DNA from: an uncultured Oscillospiraceae bacterium
Lineage (GTDB): Bacteria; Bacillota; Clostridia; Oscillospirales; Ruminococcaceae
Direction: 5' to 3'
Length of the DNA stretch: 6,625 bases
NCBI GenBank assembly: GCA_900552845.1
Contig: USBC01000103.1
Coordinates: forward strand, 1 to 6,625
The notes under the pieces are model-generated. The model saw only the letters and a program-made list of their open reading frames with translations. It was not told where the DNA came from and ran no database searches. The translations under genes and the position numbers were made by a program. Below, piece after piece: positions 1 to 5,008 of the stretch (the first letter of the stretch is position 1; every line of letters begins with the position of its first letter).

Positions 1-234
1 ACCAAGCGGCTCGGTGCTCTCCGTGAGCTCCTCCGGCTTTGTCTCCAGCACCTGCTGCCACCCAAAGTATTTCCCCGCCGCCAGTACAGTGGCGGTCAGC
101 AGCACCACGGCAGCCGCCAGTGGCAGCACCCACCGCAGCCACAGCACCTTTTTCCCCGTCGGGGCGGTACTCGCTTCCTCTATCATCTCCGTTGGGGCTT
201 CTCCCAACAGTACCCACAGGTCCTCCCGCTTCAT
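1..234 (-). CDS. Putative anti-sigma factor, single-pass membrane protein (3' end outside window)
   Basis: The first 78 residues are visible and the gene runs off the left edge. A charged cytoplasmic stretch (residues 1-34, starting MKREDLW) is followed by a hydrophobic segment at about 35-53 (WVLPLAAAVVLLTATVLAA), then a polar, Glu/Thr-rich start of what should be an extracytoplasmic region. There is no signal peptidase site, so it looks like a type II single-pass protein. The start ATG overlaps the stop of the sigma gene (ATGA). It is preceded by AAGGAGGAG with 8 nt spacing, lying inside the last sigma codons, which indicates translational coupling. Small membrane proteins directly downstream of ECF sigma genes are usually their anti-sigma factors; that role is inferred from position and topology. 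No zinc-binding HxxxCxxC motif is present in the visible part, so it is not an obvious ZAS-type anti-sigma factor. The sensory domain lies outside the window. Confidence 0.7.
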   Translation of the reverse strand, partial: MKREDLWVLLGEAPTEMIEEASTAPTGKKVLWLRWVLPLAAAVVLLTATVLAAGKYFGWQQVLETKPEELTESTEPLG

Positions 235-794
235 AGCGTGATCTCCTCCTTTTCCAGCTCACTTCGCAGGTCGCGCCGCAGCCGCTCCAGTATGCTTTTT
301 GCCCGCTGCGGGGAAAGCCCGCAGTGTGCGGCAGCCGTTTTCACCGGCTCCGCCCACCAGTACCGCCGCAGGAACAATATCCTTTCCTGCGCCTCCAGCC
401 CCTGCAAAAAGCGCTCTATTGCTGCCTTTGCCGCCGCGCGCTCCCAGCTTTGCTCCGGCGTTTCGCGGTCGGGCAGCATTTCGCCCAGCTCTTCCCAGAT
501 CAGCGTCATTTCTCCGCCGCCCCGTTTCAAGCGGTTCTGTTTTTGCAGCCGGTTCAGCGCCAAATTGCGGGTAATGCGTCCCAGATAAGCCGCCAAACTC
601 CTCGGCTCCTCCGGCGGGATACTGTTCCATGCACGGTGCCATGTATCGTTCACACATTCCTCCGCGTCCTGCCTGTTCCGCAGGATATTTCGGGCGATGG
701 CGCCGCACAAGGCGCCGTACTGCCGCTCGGTCTCGGTAATGGCTTGCTCGCTTCGCTTTTGGTAGAGCCGCAGAATCTCCTCGTCCCGCATCAT
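231..794 (-). CDS. ECF-type RNA polymerase sigma factor
   Basis: This 187-residue protein has the two-domain plan of ECF (group 4) sigma factors. Region 2 lies at about residues 25-90, with the region 2.1/2.2 signature around DAEECVNDTWHRAW (43-56) and the 2.3/2.4-like AAYLGRITRNLALNRL. A linker follows (GGGEMTLIWEELGEM...). Region 4 at about 130-178 contains a helix-turn-helix, TAAAHCGLSPQRAKSILERL, followed by basic residues. It would direct core RNA polymerase to a small regulon; the target genes are not evident. The start at 794 (MMRDEE) was chosen because GGGAGG sits 5 nt upstream; the second ATG at 791 is equally possible (8 nt spacing). An in-frame start at 824 would place that ribosome binding site inside the coding region, so it was rejected. 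It overlaps by 4 bp the putative membrane anti-sigma gene downstream, the usual sigma/anti-sigma arrangement. No convincing sigma-A promoter was found in the 78 bp between the thioredoxin terminator and the start. Confidence 0.9.
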   Translation of the reverse strand: MMRDEEILRLYQKRSEQAITETERQYGALCGAIARNILRNRQDAEECVNDTWHRAWNSIPPEEPRSLAAYLGRITRNLALNRLQKQNRLKRGGGEMTLIWEELGEMLPDRETPEQSWERAAAKAAIERFLQGLEAQERILFLRRYWWAEPVKTAAAHCGLSPQRAKSILERLRRDLRSELEKEEITL

Positions 795-872
795 ACCTGC
801 CTCCCTTCGTTTCAATTGAAGCACTTCACCCTTATTGACCGCGTTTTCTCTCCGTTTGCCGGTCTGAATGAT

Positions 873-901
873 AAAAAAAGCCCGCCATATCGCAGGCAGG
901 C
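873..901 (-). terminator. Rho-independent terminator of the thioredoxin-like gene
   Basis: Read on the minus strand, GCCTGCC and GGCGGGC form a 7-bp stem (one T-G wobble) around an 8-nt loop, followed at once by seven T. It starts 12 nt after the stop codon of the thioredoxin-like gene. It isolates that gene from the sigma factor gene downstream. Confidence 0.85.
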
Positions 902-912
902 TTCCAAATCGT

Positions 913-1227
913 TCAATAAAATTTCAGTAAATTGATGTAGTGCTCCGGCAGCACGATGCCTTCGACGGTCTGTACCTTCATACCGTCGCGAAACACCAAC
1001 AGGGTGGGCAGACTTTTTACCTGAAAACGCTCGCCCAGCGCAATATCGTCCGTTACATTGATGCGGCATATCTTTACATCATAGTCTGCTGCCGCTGCCA
1101 AAAACTTTTCGTATGCCGGCTCCATCGCCGCCGCAAAGGGGCTGAAACCCGCCGTAAAATACAGATAGGTCTTGCCTTCCCGAGTCATACTGTCCACATT
1201 TTTGCTGTCAATGCTTACTATTTGCAT
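913..1227 (-). CDS. Thioredoxin-fold protein lacking the CxxC active site
   Basis: The 104-residue protein has the length and pattern of a single-domain thioredoxin: an N-terminal strand (MQIVSID), the central strand TYLYFTAGF (20-28), a helix beginning AAAMEPAYEKF, the strand VKICRINV, the cis-proline loop SLPTLLVF and the terminal strand-helix. Where thioredoxins read WCGPC, this protein reads FSPFA, so both catalytic cysteines are replaced (SPFA in place of CxxC). The one cysteine (KICRINV) is outside the active site. Family knowledge says such a protein cannot do dithiol-disulfide exchange; a binding, chaperone-like or adaptor role is inference. The ATG is preceded by AAGGAAG with suitable spacing. 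It is transcribed alone: a terminator follows it and the DUF1508 gene diverges on its other side. The reading frame is intact, so this is not an obvious pseudogene. Confidence 0.85.
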   Translation of the reverse strand: MQIVSIDSKNVDSMTREGKTYLYFTAGFSPFAAAMEPAYEKFLAAAADYDVKICRINVTDDIALGERFQVKSLPTLLVFRDGMKVQTVEGIVLPEHYINLLKFY

Positions 1228-1260
1228 AGCAAATCACTTCCTTTTTCAATTCCTGCCAAT

Positions 1261-1289
1261 ATTTTAGCACGATTCTCTCAAAAAGGAAA
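1261..1289 (-). promoter_or_regulatory. Putative promoter of the thioredoxin-like gene (extended -10)
   Basis: On the minus strand TGC-TAAAAT gives an extended -10 (TAAAAT at 1261-1266). The matching -35 position, 17 bp upstream, holds a poor TTTCCT. Predicted transcription begins near 1254, leaving a short leader with the AAGGAAG ribosome binding site. The weak -35 overlaps a perfect inverted repeat (1280-1296). An alternative TATAAT at about 1305 on the same strand lacks a -35. Confidence 0.45.
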
Positions 1290-1296
1290 CCTTTTT
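1280..1296. repeat. Inverted repeat AAAAAGG-AAA-CCTTTTT
   Basis: A perfect 7-bp inverted repeat with a 3-nt centre lies in the divergent intergenic region between the thioredoxin-like and DUF1508 genes. It overlaps the -35 position of the proposed leftward promoter and lies 23 bp upstream of the -35 of the rightward one. It could be a regulator site; it is AT-rich, so chance cannot be excluded. Confidence 0.35.
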
Positions 1297-1318
1297 ACCG
1301 TTAATTATACCCATTTAC

Positions 1319-1347
1319 TTGCTTTTTTCCCACAAAGAATGTAACAT
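1319..1347 (+). promoter_or_regulatory. Putative sigma-A promoter of the DUF1508 gene
   Basis: TTGCTT (1319-1324) and TAACAT (1342-1347) are separated by 17 bp, giving a reasonable sigma-A-type promoter. Transcription would start near 1354, with the AGGAGGG ribosome binding site at 1372-1378 inside a roughly 30-nt leader. Confidence 0.5.
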
Positions 1348-1384
1348 AGAACTACAAAGAAAACTTCTATCAGGAGGGTATCAC

Positions 1385-1753
1385 ATGGGCAAATTTGTAA
1401 TGAAAGAAACCAAAAACGGCGTTAAGTTCGACCTGAAGGCCGGCAACGGCGAGGTCATCGCCACTTCCGAAGTTTATTCCGGCGATGCCGCCTGCAAAAA
1501 GGGTATCGAAAGCGTGCGCAAGAACGCCGTGGAAGCCAAGCTGGAGGATCAGACCGTTGAGGGCTTCGAGACCGTCACCAACCCCAAATTTGAGGTTTAT
1601 ACCGATAAGTCAGGCGAGTTCAGCTTCCGCCTGAAAGCCCGCAACGGCGAGATCATTGCCACCAGCGAAGGCTACAAAGCAAAGGCAAGCTGCATGAACG
1701 GCATCGAAAGCGTCCGCAAGAATGCCCCTGACGCCCCCGTTGTTGCCGAATAA
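1385..1753 (+). CDS. DUF1508 (YegP-like) two-repeat protein
   Basis: The 122-residue acidic/basic small soluble protein consists of two tandem copies of the DUF1508 unit, at about residues 4-48 and 69-114. Both copies contain F-L-K-A-x-NGE-V/I-IATSE-x-Y, then a conserved cysteine (C37 and C103), then GIESVRKNA. Copies are offset by 66 residues and joined by an acidic linker (EDQTVEGFETV). The family includes E. coli YegP; members are widespread, small, usually one or two repeats, and have no settled biochemical role. The start ATG is set by AGGAGGG 6 nt upstream; an in-frame TTG at 1319 lies within the promoter and was rejected. There is no signal peptide or membrane segment. It is a monocistronic unit with its own promoter and a strong terminator, and its short leader and near-perfect ribosome binding site suggest high expression (inference). 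Confidence 0.9.
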   Translation: MGKFVMKETKNGVKFDLKAGNGEVIATSEVYSGDAACKKGIESVRKNAVEAKLEDQTVEGFETVTNPKFEVYTDKSGEFSFRLKARNGEIIATSEGYKAKASCMNGIESVRKNAPDAPVVAE

Positions 1754-1767
1754 TTTTTTCGCTATAG

Positions 1768-1795
1768 AAGCGACCCCGCCGCAGGGGTCGCTTTT
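1768..1795 (+). terminator. Rho-independent terminator of the DUF1508 gene
   Basis: AAGCGACCCC and GGGGTCGCTT form a perfect 10-bp stem around a 6-nt loop (GCCGCA). T-rich sequence follows (TTTTCCTTTTCTT, including the end of the stem). It lies 14 nt after the stop codon. The arms GCGACCCC/GGGGTCGC recur in the palindromic element upstream of the methyltransferase gene. Confidence 0.92.
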
Positions 1796-1809
1796 CCTTT
1801 TCTTCGCAG

Positions 1810-1900
1810 GCTCCGGTGGGACACCCATTCGCCCGCAGGGCAAGCCGCCTGCGGCGGCTTCGGCGCCGCTTGGCGCCGCCGGCAACCGCCCAGCCGGAGC
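1810..1900. repeat. GC-rich multi-hairpin intergenic element
   Basis: A closing inverted repeat, GCTCCGG (1810-1816) with CCGGAGC (1894-1900), encloses four consecutive hairpins. They are TGGG-ACA-CCCA (1817-1827), GCCC-GCA-GGGC (1831-1841), AAGCCGCC-TGC-GGCGGCTT (1842-1860) and CGGCGCC-GCTT-GGCGCCG (1861-1878). It sits between two terminators facing each other and contains no credible gene. Because the pairing is drawn from DNA palindromes it could fold on either strand. It may be a repetitive extragenic palindrome (REP-like) element or a structured transcript; the sequence alone does not decide. Confidence 0.5.
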
Positions 1901-1941
1901 ACCCAGCCGGCGGCACTCCCCCCGTACAGACCCGCCATACC

Positions 1942-1971
1942 AAAAAAGCGGCCCCTGCGGAGTCGCTTTTT
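1942..1971 (-). terminator. prfC: Rho-independent terminator of prfC (possibly bidirectional)
   Basis: AAAAAGCG (1943-1950) pairs with CGCTTTTT (1964-1971), with a further imperfect inner stem of about 4 pairs around a TGC loop. On the minus strand the stem ends in a run of six T, starting 7 nt after the prfC stop. The plus-strand reading also ends in five T, so it could back up the DUF1508 terminator. Confidence 0.8.
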
Positions 1972-1977
1972 CTGCTA

Positions 1978-3570
1978 TTATTCGCGGTTAAACTCGGCGA
2001 GCTGCAGACCCTCGTTGCGCTCCAGCGCCCACTGGATATTCCACTCGCTTGCAAAGAGCAGCAGGTTGTTGCCCTTTAGATCCTGCACCCACTTGGTATC
2101 GCTGGTCAGCGTCATCGCCTTGGGGTCAGCATCGCGGCTTGCGATCCACCGGATATACCCGTAAGGCAGATCGCTGCGGCGGATCTCCACCCCGTATTCA
2201 TTTTTCAGCCGATATTCCAGCACCTCAAACTGCAAAACGCCTACCACACCCACGATCACACGCTCCATGCCGCCGCCCGGCTCGGTGAAGATCTGAATGG
2301 CACCCTCCTGCGCAATCTGAGTCATGCCCTTAACAAATTGCTTGCGCTTCAGGGTATCCACCTGCTCTATTGCCGCAAAATGCTCCGGCGCAAAGGTGGG
2401 AATTCCCTCGAACTGCACCTTCATTTTTGGATCGCATACCGTATCGCCGATGGAGAATATGCCGGGGTCGAATACACCGATGATGTCGCCGGCATACGCC
2501 TCCTCGATGATCTCGCGGTTCTCCGCCATCATCTGCTGGGGCTGCGCCAGCTTGATGCGCTTGCCCTCCTGCACATGCAGGTACTCGGTATCCTTCTGGA
2601 ATTTACCGGAGCAGATCCGCATAAATGCAATACGGTCGCGGTGATTTTTATTCATATTCGCCTGAATTTTGAACACAAAGGCGGAAAAGCCCTCGTCAAA
2701 GGGATCCACCACCCCATCGGCGGTCTTGCGCGGCAACGGGGGCGTCGTCATCTTCAGGAAGTTTTCCAAAAAGGTCTCCACGCCGAAGTTGGTCAGCGCC
2801 GAGCCGAAGAATACAGGGCTCAGCTTGCCGTGCCGTACCTTTTCCAAATCAAATTCGTAGCTTGCGCCGTCCAAAAGCTCGATGTCGTCCACCAATGCCT
2901 GCCGCTGATACGGTCCCAGCAGCTCATCCAGCCGTGCGGTATCGGTAATATCGCATTCGATAGTCGCCAGCTTGTTCTGCCCGTTGTGGAACTCGTTAAA
3001 GGCAAGGATCTCCCGCCGGTCGCGGTCAAATACACCCTTAAAATCCACACCGCAGCCGATGGGCCAGTTCACCGGATAGGTGCCGATGCCGAATTCCTTT
3101 TCCAGCTCCTCCAGAAGATCGAAGGGGTTGCGCGCCTCGCGATCCAGCTTATTGATAAAGGTAAAGATGGGAATATCCCGCATGGCGCACACCTTAAAGA
3201 GCTTACGGGTCTGCGGCTCGATGCCCTTGGCGGCGTCAATGACCATCACGGCACTATCCGCCGCCATCAGGGTGCGGTAGGTGTCCTCGCTGAAGTCCTG
3301 ATGTCCGGGGGTATCCAAAATGTTGATGCAGTACCCCTGATATTCAAACTGCATCACCGAGCTGGTGACCGAAATACCGCGCTGCTTCTCGATCTCCATC
3401 CAGTCGGAGACCGCATGACGCGCGGTTTTTTTACCCTTCACCGAGCCAGCCAACTGGATCGCCCCGCCGTACAGCAGGAACTTTTCGGTCAGCGTGGTCT
3501 TACCGGCATCGGGGTGGGAGATAATGGCGAATGTCCTCCGCCGACTGATTTCCTCTTTGAGTGTCGCCAC
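1978..3570 (-). CDS. prfC: Peptide chain release factor 3 (RF3), class II GTPase
   Basis: This 530-residue protein is full length for RF3 (E. coli 529). RF3 is a cytoplasmic translational GTPase that, after peptide release, removes RF1/RF2 from the ribosome. The GTPase domain shows G1 SHPDAGKT (18-25), a switch I/G2 region around QRGISVTSS (63-71), G3 DTPGH (86-90) followed by QDFSEDTYRTL, and G4 NKLD (140-143). The QDFSEDTYRTL and NKLDREARNPF contexts are typical of RF3 rather than EF-G. RF3-type domains II and III follow, with the GMTQIAQEGAIQIF and GVVGVLQFEVLEYRL segments in the last third. Translation starts at GTG, with AAGGAAGGA 9 nt upstream. The gene has its own strong promoter (3640-3668) and terminator. 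Its upstream neighbour, the methyltransferase gene, lacks a visible terminator, so some read-through into prfC is possible. Confidence 0.97.
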   Translation of the reverse strand: MATLKEEISRRRTFAIISHPDAGKTTLTEKFLLYGGAIQLAGSVKGKKTARHAVSDWMEIEKQRGISVTSSVMQFEYQGYCINILDTPGHQDFSEDTYRTLMAADSAVMVIDAAKGIEPQTRKLFKVCAMRDIPIFTFINKLDREARNPFDLLEELEKEFGIGTYPVNWPIGCGVDFKGVFDRDRREILAFNEFHNGQNKLATIECDITDTARLDELLGPYQRQALVDDIELLDGASYEFDLEKVRHGKLSPVFFGSALTNFGVETFLENFLKMTTPPLPRKTADGVVDPFDEGFSAFVFKIQANMNKNHRDRIAFMRICSGKFQKDTEYLHVQEGKRIKLAQPQQMMAENREIIEEAYAGDIIGVFDPGIFSIGDTVCDPKMKVQFEGIPTFAPEHFAAIEQVDTLKRKQFVKGMTQIAQEGAIQIFTEPGGGMERVIVGVVGVLQFEVLEYRLKNEYGVEIRRSDLPYGYIRWIASRDADPKAMTLTSDTKWVQDLKGNNLLLFASEWNIQWALERNEGLQLAEFNRE

Positions 3571-3603
3571 AGTGTTTCGTCCTTCCTTTGGCAGTTATTT
3601 TCC

Positions 3604-3622
3604 GCCGCACTTCCTTTGCGGC
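3604..3622 (-). other. Stem-loop in the prfC leader with an SD-like loop
   Basis: On the minus strand GCCGCA and TGCGGC form a 6-bp stem around the 7-nt loop AAGGAAG. No T-run follows, so it is not a terminator. The loop copies the core of the real ribosome binding site (AAGGAAGGA), about 20 nt further downstream. It may only stabilise the 5' end of the message. Confidence 0.4.
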
Positions 3623-3639
3623 ACAAATCATAGACATTT

Positions 3640-3668
3640 ATTTTACCACAGTCCCTTTACTATTACAA
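3640..3668 (-). promoter_or_regulatory. prfC: Sigma-A promoter of prfC (extended -10)
   Basis: On the minus strand TTGTAA (3663-3668) and TAAAAT (3640-3645) are 17 bp apart, with TGG directly before the -10 (extended -10). Transcription would start near 3633, leaving a leader of about 60 nt with a small stem-loop. The 12-mer TGTGGTAAAATA is also present at the proposed promoter of the methyltransferase gene. Confidence 0.75.
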
Positions 3669-3698
3669 GAAAAATACCGCCCTTTTCGCACCCGTTTC

Positions 3699-4724
3699 CT
3701 ATACAAAATAGTAGTTCACGTCCCACGCCGGCAGGCAGGGGTAGTGCCGCAGATACACCTTGTACTCCGGCTGAATGGCAAGCACCTCCAGCGGCAGCCG
3801 CCATAGATCCTCGCTGCGGTGGTACGCCGCCAGCAGCAGCTTGGGGCGATACCGCCGCAGGGTCTTCGCCATGCCTGTGATCGCCTCCGCTTCCATTCCC
3901 TCTACGTCCATGTTAATGAGGCTCACCGACTGCCCGCACAGAATGTTATCCACACTGTCCAGCTCGGTCATGGCACCGTCCTCCGCCAGATGGGAGCCGC
4001 GTCCCGCGCCGCCGGCAAAGGGCTGCCGTGCATAGTGGCTGTACGCCCCCAGCCGGTACAAAATACAATCATGCAGCGCCGCAGTGTTCTTTTCCAGCCT
4101 GGCAAAGGTCTCGGAGTCCGGCTCCAGCGCCGTGATGCGCCGCCACGCCCCCGCATACCTGATAAATTCCATAATGGTGTCGCCGGTATAGGCGCCCAGA
4201 TCCATGTAATGCTCCTCGGCGCTCGGCTTTAAAATATTCTCCCACACTTCCCGGGGATTACTTTCGCAGGCACGCAGCAGCCGGATCTCGCCGCTTAATT
4301 TGTATTCTACCACATTTTGCAGCACCTTACGGGACCAGTCATCTGCCAACAGTTGATACACCTGCTCCAGCTCTTCTCGGTGGACTTTTGCGTATTCACG
4401 GGTGAACAGCGTCTCCCCCGCCACCGGCACATCAGGGGCGTACAGCTCCTGCTCTCCCGCCAAACGTTCTATCTCTGCCATGACCTCCGCTCGGTGGGTG
4501 CCAAAGCACACCAGCACCACCATCTCGCCGTATCTCTCTTTTGCGGTTCGGTAGTCGGTGACTGGGTAGCCCGCAAACTGCTGCCCGCGGGTAAAGCCCT
4601 CGCTGGCAAAGACCCCCGCTATGGGGATCTCCCGCCGCCGCAGCTCCGTCAGGATCTTCTCCGCCCCGTCCCCCATTCCGTACAGCAGGATCGGTTTTTT
4701 GGTCGCTTTCAGTTTCTCCCACAT
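3699..4724 (-). CDS. FkbM-family SAM-dependent methyltransferase with N-terminal Rossmann-like domain
   Basis: The 341-residue soluble protein has two parts. The N-terminal domain (about 10-110) opens with a strand and a glycine-rich loop, ILLYGMGDGAEK (12-23), then VFASEGF and VVLVCFGTH, resembling a nucleotide-binding Rossmann fold. The C-terminal domain is FkbM-like: SAM motif I MDLGAYTGDT (174-183), the acidic LEPDS (200-204), LDSVD and the characteristic NMDVEGME (271-278), then LLLAAYHRSEDLW and a terminal NYYF. FkbM enzymes are mostly O-methyltransferases acting on sugars, polyketides or other small molecules; the substrate here is unknown. The start at 4724 is preceded by AGGGAGG at a long 14-nt spacing. 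An upstream in-frame ATG at 4787 lies within the GC palindrome and has no ribosome binding site. No glycan or secondary-metabolite genes flank it, so context does not reveal its pathway. Confidence 0.87.
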   Translation of the reverse strand: MWEKLKATKKPILLYGMGDGAEKILTELRRREIPIAGVFASEGFTRGQQFAGYPVTDYRTAKERYGEMVVLVCFGTHRAEVMAEIERLAGEQELYAPDVPVAGETLFTREYAKVHREELEQVYQLLADDWSRKVLQNVVEYKLSGEIRLLRACESNPREVWENILKPSAEEHYMDLGAYTGDTIMEFIRYAGAWRRITALEPDSETFARLEKNTAALHDCILYRLGAYSHYARQPFAGGAGRGSHLAEDGAMTELDSVDNILCGQSVSLINMDVEGMEAEAITGMAKTLRRYRPKLLLAAYHRSEDLWRLPLEVLAIQPEYKVYLRHYPCLPAWDVNYYFV

Positions 4725-4763
4725 CGGCTTTTCTTTTTCCTCCCTGCAAGCTTCGGGTCTATA

Positions 4764-4842
4764 GGGGTCGCATGTGCGCATGCGCACGACGCGCTCGCTT
4801 CGCTCGCGCGCTCCCGCGCCCTGCGGGCGCAGGAGCGACCCC
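4764..4842. repeat. GC-rich nested palindromic element in the methyltransferase leader
   Basis: GGGGTCGC (4764-4771) and GCGACCCC (4835-4842) are perfect inverted ends. Inside are a perfect 14-bp palindrome, GTGCGCATGCGCAC (4774-4787), short direct copies of GCTCGC (4793-4798, 4802-4807), and a hairpin at 4810-4836. That hairpin has a GCTCC/GGAGC outer stem and a GCGCCC-TGC-GGGCGC inner stem, separated by a C-A mismatch. The 4810-4836 hairpin and the outer ends compete for bases 4835-4836. The end arms match those of the DUF1508 terminator. If the promoter at 4869 is right, the whole element is transcribed as 5' leader of the methyltransferase gene. Confidence 0.55.
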
Positions 4843-4868
4843 CTTCCCTCTTTCGGGCTTTTTCTGCT

Positions 4869-4897
4869 ATTTTACCACACTCTCCCGTTCTCCGCCA
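4869..4897 (-). promoter_or_regulatory. Putative promoter of the methyltransferase gene (extended -10)
   Basis: On the minus strand TGG-TAAAAT gives an extended -10 at 4869-4874, within the 12-mer TGTGGTAAAATA shared with the prfC promoter. The -35 position 17 bp upstream is poor. Transcription would start near 4862 and give a leader of about 138 nt that includes the GC-rich palindrome. Confidence 0.45.
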
Positions 4898-4926
4898 CCC
4901 CGCCGTTCACAAAAAATTTGCAATTA

Positions 4927-4940
4927 GATTTATATAAATC
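4927..4940. promoter_or_regulatory. Perfect palindrome GATTTATATAAATC, candidate operator
   Basis: A 14-bp perfect palindrome ends 2 bp before the -35 hexamer of the RHH-clpB promoter. Its position suits a regulator site or an AT-rich UP-like element. Which protein would bind it is unknown; the adjacent RHH protein is the obvious candidate. Confidence 0.4.
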
Positions 4941-4942
4941 GC

Positions 4943-4971
4943 TTGACAAAATTCATATTGTTGCTTACAAT
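4943..4971 (+). promoter_or_regulatory. Near-consensus sigma-A promoter of the RHH-clpB operon
   Basis: TTGACA (4943-4948) and TACAAT (4966-4971) are spaced by exactly 17 bp, with an AT-rich upstream region. This is the best promoter in the window. Transcription would begin near 4978. No CIRCE inverted repeat (HrcA) or CtsR heptad repeat was seen nearby. Confidence 0.88.
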
Positions 4972-4973
4972 AT
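4955..4973. promoter_or_regulatory. Inverted repeat ATATTGT-TGCTT-ACAATAT over the -10, candidate operator
   Basis: Two perfect 7-bp arms separated by 5 bp span the spacer and the whole -10 hexamer of the RHH-clpB promoter. A protein bound here would block RNA polymerase. The symmetry suits a dimeric or tetrameric repressor; assignment to the RHH protein is inference. Confidence 0.5.
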
Positions 4974-5008
4974 ATTCGAAAGCTGAAAAAGGAGGCGAAG
5001 TAACACCC

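Noticed and set aside
324..935. 203-codon open frame on the plus strand across the sigma factor gene
   Set aside because: It runs antisense to the sigma gene and through the thioredoxin terminator, with low-complexity, family-free sequence.
1810..1900. Cloverleaf-like folding suggesting a tRNA
   Set aside because: There is no T-loop GGTTCGA-type motif, no conserved D-loop and no plausible acceptor or anticodon arm; the hairpins are REP-like.
1653..2079. Several overlapping open frames on both strands in the GC-rich spacer after the DUF1508 gene
   Set aside because: They cross two strong terminators and hairpin DNA, are rich in Pro/Ala/Arg and lack ribosome binding sites.
2338..3633. 431-codon open frame on the plus strand, antisense to prfC
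   Set aside because: It is entirely opposite a clear RF3 gene, has no ribosome binding site at its start and no recognisable domain; GC-rich codon use in prfC explains the open frame.
4725..4787. N-terminal extension of the methyltransferase starting at 4787
   Set aside because: The codons would be read from the palindrome, there is no ribosome binding site before 4787, and the Rossmann-like domain starts properly from Met at 4724.
4843..5008. CIRCE or CtsR heat-shock operator upstream of the RHH-clpB operon
   Set aside because: Neither TTAGCACTC-N9-GAGTGCTAA nor the GGTCAAA heptad direct repeat is present; only the two unrelated palindromes were found.
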